From NCBI GenBank assembly GCA_044238605.1, contig JBIICY010000010.1:1-53460 (forward strand): a stretch of 53,460 nucleotides of DNA, in the 5' to 3' direction. Positions 50,368-53,460 of the stretch are shown one piece after another (the first letter of the stretch is position 1; each line of letters opens with the position of its first letter). Position numbers and translations under genes: made by a program. The notes beneath the pieces were generated by a model. The model was not told the origin of the DNA and did not search any database. It saw only the letters and a list, made by a program, of their open reading frames with translations. This stretch comes from UBA10438 sp044238605 (GTDB lineage Bacteria; Bacteroidota; Ignavibacteria; Kapaibacteriales; Kapaibacteriaceae).

Positions 50368-51297
50368 TTATCGAAGAACGATGATTTGTGTGGCAACAGA
50401 ATGCGTTGGCGTTTCGAGAGCGACAAGGTAGGTGCCGTTTGCAATGGCACCTATCTCAATTGGTATTCGGAAATCACCCGCAGGTAGCCTACCGGTAAAG
50501 AGCGTTGTAAGAACCTGACCATCAGCTGTGTACAGAACAAGTCGCACAAGCTCCTCGGTACCGATTGTGCCAGTTGCTTCCCCCTTATCGATAAGGGGCT
50601 GGGGGCTTACGCGCAGAGTGGGATGGCCGGCCACGGCAAGGAGTCTTGGACCACCGGCCTGACAGATACTCTCGTCGGTAAATGATCCGTTCTCCGTGTA
50701 AATCCGCATGCGGTCACTTTCATGCCAGGCAAAGGAATCAACCTCTACCGGTGTTACAGAGTCATTGCCTAGCCGGACAAACACACTCAGGTTCGCTATC
50801 GTCTGCACGGTATCGAAAGCCTGACCAACGAGCGTAACGAGGTACGAGTCATCAGTTTCCTGAACATCACTAACCATGCGTGGTTCGAGCATGCTCTTGT
50901 TGAATCTGACACGCAGAGTATAGTCTCGCAGCCCAGCAATGCGCATGCGATCGGTGGAACGCATCGTAACTGGTATGTTGATCAGCTGACCATTCTTACC
51001 ACGCACATGAGGTATGCTAACCGTTGTGTGCCAGCCATTGCCATCGTACACACGACGCGAGCTATACCAGAATCCTTGCTCCGTCCACTTCGTCGAATCA
51101 TGCGTGATGCCGATGGCAAGCTGACCAACAGTTCCGTCGATGCTGCGCGAGAAGCTTGACATCATCCGACCACCAGAGCTTACAACCGATCGGGCCACGC
51201 GGTGTGCCCCTCCGTTCTGCGCAAACGCCTGATGTGCTATACATGCTAGCAGTGCCATGATCAAGACCCTCCAAAGAAGAATTACGTGATTTTTCAT
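50368..51297 (-). CDS. Secreted protein with T9SS C-terminal domain
   Basis: 309 aa from ATG 51297; the open frame further upstream lies within the preceding gene. Signal MKNHVILLWRVLIMALLACIAHQAFAQ. The N-terminal SFSRSIDGTVGQLAIGITHDST followed by TEQGFWY is a motif seen at the front of Bacteroidota secreted proteins. The centre looks like a cohesin/Ig-type beta-sandwich (YTLRVRFNKSMLEPRMV, ANLSVFVRLG). The tail LRVSPQPLIDKGEATG, VLYTADGQVL, NGTYLVALETP, TQIIVLR is a sorting domain. It lies 13 bp after the repeat protein and 9 bp before the barrel gene in the same operon. Confidence 0.8.
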   Translation of the reverse strand: MKNHVILLWRVLIMALLACIAHQAFAQNGGAHRVARSVVSSGGRMMSSFSRSIDGTVGQLAIGITHDSTKWTEQGFWYSSRRVYDGNGWHTTVSIPHVRGKNGQLINIPVTMRSTDRMRIAGLRDYTLRVRFNKSMLEPRMVSDVQETDDSYLVTLVGQAFDTVQTIANLSVFVRLGNDSVTPVEVDSFAWHESDRMRIYTENGSFTDESICQAGGPRLLAVAGHPTLRVSPQPLIDKGEATGTIGTEELVRLVLYTADGQVLTTLFTGRLPAGDFRIPIEIGAIANGTYLVALETPTHSVATQIIVLR

Positions 51298-51310
51298 AGT
51301 TGTGCCCTGG

Positions 51311-53460
51311 TTAGTTGTTATGGGAGATCTCAACCCAGCGCTGCAGAGATGCGATGTAGACAAACAGCATAATGCCGTTGTCATTCAGCGTATGGTTACT
51401 CGTGAAGAGTTCAATCTGATTCTCGTTTGCCGAGCGGGTATCGTTACTCCAGATCTTAAGCTGTGCACCTGATCCATTGAAGAGAATCATGAGGCGTCCG
51501 TCTGATCCGTTGTCGAATCCCGTGAGATCCGTCTGGCCACTTGAGTTGACAAATCTGATGAGTCCAGCATCAGGGATGTTGATGTCGTTAAGCGAGCCGG
51601 CGACCTTTGTTGCATTGACATCAATCGTTGTGCCCTCGCGCAGATACACGCCCGTTGGTATATCGCCCTTGGCGGTGTTTTCCCAACGGTTATTCGCTGA
51701 GATCCAGGTCAGAACGTCGTTGTTTGCCGGCGCCATTCCTGCCTTTACTGCAAGACCCTGAATCTTTGCTACCGTTGGATTAGGATAGGTACCGCTCAGA
51801 TCGCCCCCTGCCGGACCCGAGGTACCAGTAGAAGTTGGTGTTGCCGGCATCCAAGAGCTTGATGCAGCGTCCCACGTTAGAACGTTTCCGTCTGATGGAA
51901 CGGTCACTGCAAGATTGCGTCCGAGCAGCTTTGCTACCGTTGGATCTGGGTACGTACCAGAGAGATCGCCACCTGCTGAGCCCCCTGGTGTAACGCCGGA
52001 GATCGTGACATTTGCGGCAGCCGTCAGACGTCCGTCCGCATCAACTGTAAACTGTGGTACTTGTGTTGCCGAACCATAGCTTCCTCCAGTGACCGTTGTC
52101 GAAGCCAGCTCGCTACCAGTAACAACATCAGGTTTGAGATCAACAATCATCGCATTGACATTCCCAGAGACGAATGCATCTGATGATGCATCCTCATCTG
52201 TTGCAGAAATCTTCGTTGCTCCGATCCGTGTTGTTGCCGATGAGTTGATCGCCGAGACAATGTTCTCACCCGCTGTCGATGCAATCGCTGGATTTGGATA
52301 CGTGCCCGTAAGATCACCGCCAGCTGAGCCGCCTGGAGTTGTACCTGTGATCGTAACATTGGCTGCGCTTGTGAGGCGTCCGTCTGCGTCCACCGTAAAC
52401 TGTGGTATCTGTGTTGACGAGCCGTACGTATTGGCAGCAACCGTTGTTGGCGCAAGCTCTGAAGGACCAACCACATCTGCTCCCAACTGCAGGTTCATGG
52501 TGTTGATGTTGCCCGTTACTCCCGCGTCGGATCCGGCAACTGTTGAAGGCACAATCGTAACATTCGCGGCGCTCGTGAGGCGTCCGTCTGCATCAACCGT
52601 AAACTGCCCCACCTGTGTTGATGTACCGTAGCTGCCGGCTGCAACCGCGGTTGAAGCAAGCTCTGGTGCGCCGACCACGCCCGTCTTGATATCGAGGACA
52701 AGTGCATTGAGATCACCTGTAGCATCGATGTCTGATGATACTGCATCTGTTGCAGCAGAGATCTTTGTTGCGCCTATGCGCGTTGTTGCCGACGTGTTGA
52801 TTGCTGTTGCGACGTGTTCACCAGCCGTGGATGCGATAGATGGATTTGGATACGTGCCCGTAAGGTCGCCCCCTGCTGATCCACCTGGTGTAGTTCCAGA
52901 GATCGTAACGTTCGATACACTTGTCAGACGTCCGTCGGCATCAACTGTGAGCTGTGGGATCTGCGTTGACGAACCATAGGTGTTAGCCACAACCGTGGTT
53001 GGTGCAAGCTCTGTTGGCCCAACTACGTCGGCACCAAGTTGCAGGTTCATCACGTTGATGTTGCCTGATACGCTTACGTCGCTAGAGGCTGAATTGCTTG
53101 GCACGATGGTAACATTAGACGCTGCCGTGACTCTTCCCTTGGCATCAAGTGTTACTTGCGCTACCGCTATTGGCGAGCCATATGTACCTGCCGATACTCC
53201 TGTTGCTATCAGCGTTGGATTTGGATAGGTGCCCGTAAGGTCGCCCCCTGCTGCACCACCCGGTGTTGTGCCCGTGATTGTTACGTTCGACGCGCTTGTG
53301 AGACGTCCGTCTGCGTCTACCGTAAACTGCGGTATCTGTGTTGATGAGCCGTACGTATTGGCAGCGACCGTTGTTGGGGCAAGCTCTACCGGACCAACTA
53401 CGTCTGTGCCCAGCTGCAGGTTCATCGTGTTGATGTTGCCTGTTACTGCCGCATCCGATC
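51311..53460 (-). CDS. Large repeat protein with GGDLTGTYPNP modules (5' end beyond window)
   Basis: At least 716 codons are open to the right edge: the frame continues upstream of the in-frame ATG at 53425 with residues matching other repeat copies (SDAAVTGNINT). The protein is built of beta-type modules: MNLQLGADVVGPTELAPTTV, then TYGSSTQIPQFTVDADGRL, then NVTISGTTPGGSAGGDLTG and TYPNP, with some copies followed by TTRIGATKIS. Nearer the C-terminus the modules become AGGDLSGTYPNPTVAKIQG with DVLTWISANNRWE. The end (INIPDAGLIRFVNSSGQTDL, QRWVEISHNN) resembles tail-fibre or adhesin tips. It is probably a surface adhesin-like fibre. First visible gene of an operon with 50368 and 49591. Confidence 0.8.
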   Translation of the reverse strand, partial: SDAAVTGNINTMNLQLGTDVVGPVELAPTTVAANTYGSSTQIPQFTVDADGRLTSASNVTITGTTPGGAAGGDLTGTYPNPTLIATGVSAGTYGSPIAVAQVTLDAKGRVTAASNVTIVPSNSASSDVSVSGNINVMNLQLGADVVGPTELAPTTVVANTYGSSTQIPQLTVDADGRLTSVSNVTISGTTPGGSAGGDLTGTYPNPSIASTAGEHVATAINTSATTRIGATKISAATDAVSSDIDATGDLNALVLDIKTGVVGAPELASTAVAAGSYGTSTQVGQFTVDADGRLTSAANVTIVPSTVAGSDAGVTGNINTMNLQLGADVVGPSELAPTTVAANTYGSSTQIPQFTVDADGRLTSAANVTITGTTPGGSAGGDLTGTYPNPAIASTAGENIVSAINSSATTRIGATKISATDEDASSDAFVSGNVNAMIVDLKPDVVTGSELASTTVTGGSYGSATQVPQFTVDADGRLTAAANVTISGVTPGGSAGGDLSGTYPDPTVAKLLGRNLAVTVPSDGNVLTWDAASSSWMPATPTSTGTSGPAGGDLSGTYPNPTVAKIQGLAVKAGMAPANNDVLTWISANNRWENTAKGDIPTGVYLREGTTIDVNATKVAGSLNDINIPDAGLIRFVNSSGQTDLTGFDNGSDGRLMILFNGSGAQLKIWSNDTRSANENQIELFTSNHTLNDNGIMLFVYIASLQRWVEISHNN

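Overview
The window looks like a chromosomal segment of a Gram-negative bacterium of the Bacteroidota/Chlorobiota superphylum, perhaps near Candidatus Kapabacteria (an inference; no rRNA is present). The reasons are several large secreted proteins with C-terminal domains of the type IX secretion (T9SS) kind, promoter-like TAnnTTTG elements, menaquinone methyltransferase MenG, a CrtI-type carotenoid desaturase, a DUF5683 protein and very few Shine-Dalgarno sites. No tRNA, rRNA, insertion sequence, integrase or CRISPR array was found.

Left region (1-8.5 kb), accessory in character. Bases 1-449 are non-coding and hold two blocks of a 32-bp tandem repeat; the second is bracketed by perfect GC-rich hairpins in opposite orientation. 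A HEPN/Abi_2 gene (724-1632) and a zeta-toxin-like kinase with an overlapping partner ORF (7667-8435) each lie between copies of one dispersed repeat. Between these cassettes are two secreted proteins with T9SS-like tails, a cysteine-rich secreted protein, a tiny membrane ORF and a helical protein of unknown function.

Middle (8.5-31 kb). xth-pyrE form a coupled pair. Next come a giant choice-of-anchor I/phytase-like/Ig secreted protein and a DUF6438 lipoprotein. A 230-bp gap made almost wholly of heptanucleotide repeats follows, then a carotenoid-desaturase-like gene coupled to menG. On the plus strand a large Asp-box protein is followed by a chain of a small membrane protein, two LOG-family proteins and a full-length ABCC-like exporter. 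On the minus strand fumC, a secreted metzincin and murB form an operon.

Right (31-53.5 kb). An RND pump fused in frame to a TolC-like domain is coupled to its adaptor and diverges from an HMA-domain protein. Then come gcvP-hrpB, an Asp-box protein, ftsB/divIC, a RidA with a lipoprotein signal, a DUF5683 protein, a two-domain OmpA protein, pspA, recR-methyltransferase-lipoprotein, and a minus-strand surface operon. That operon begins in a large repeat protein running off the right edge.

Themes across the window are translational coupling (nine ATGA/TGATG/TAATG-type junctions), promoter elements abutting start codons (possible leaderless mRNAs), and a strongly over-represented octamer AAGGGGCT found on both strands and in several reading frames. 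All coordinates and counts were made by eye; no database search was run.
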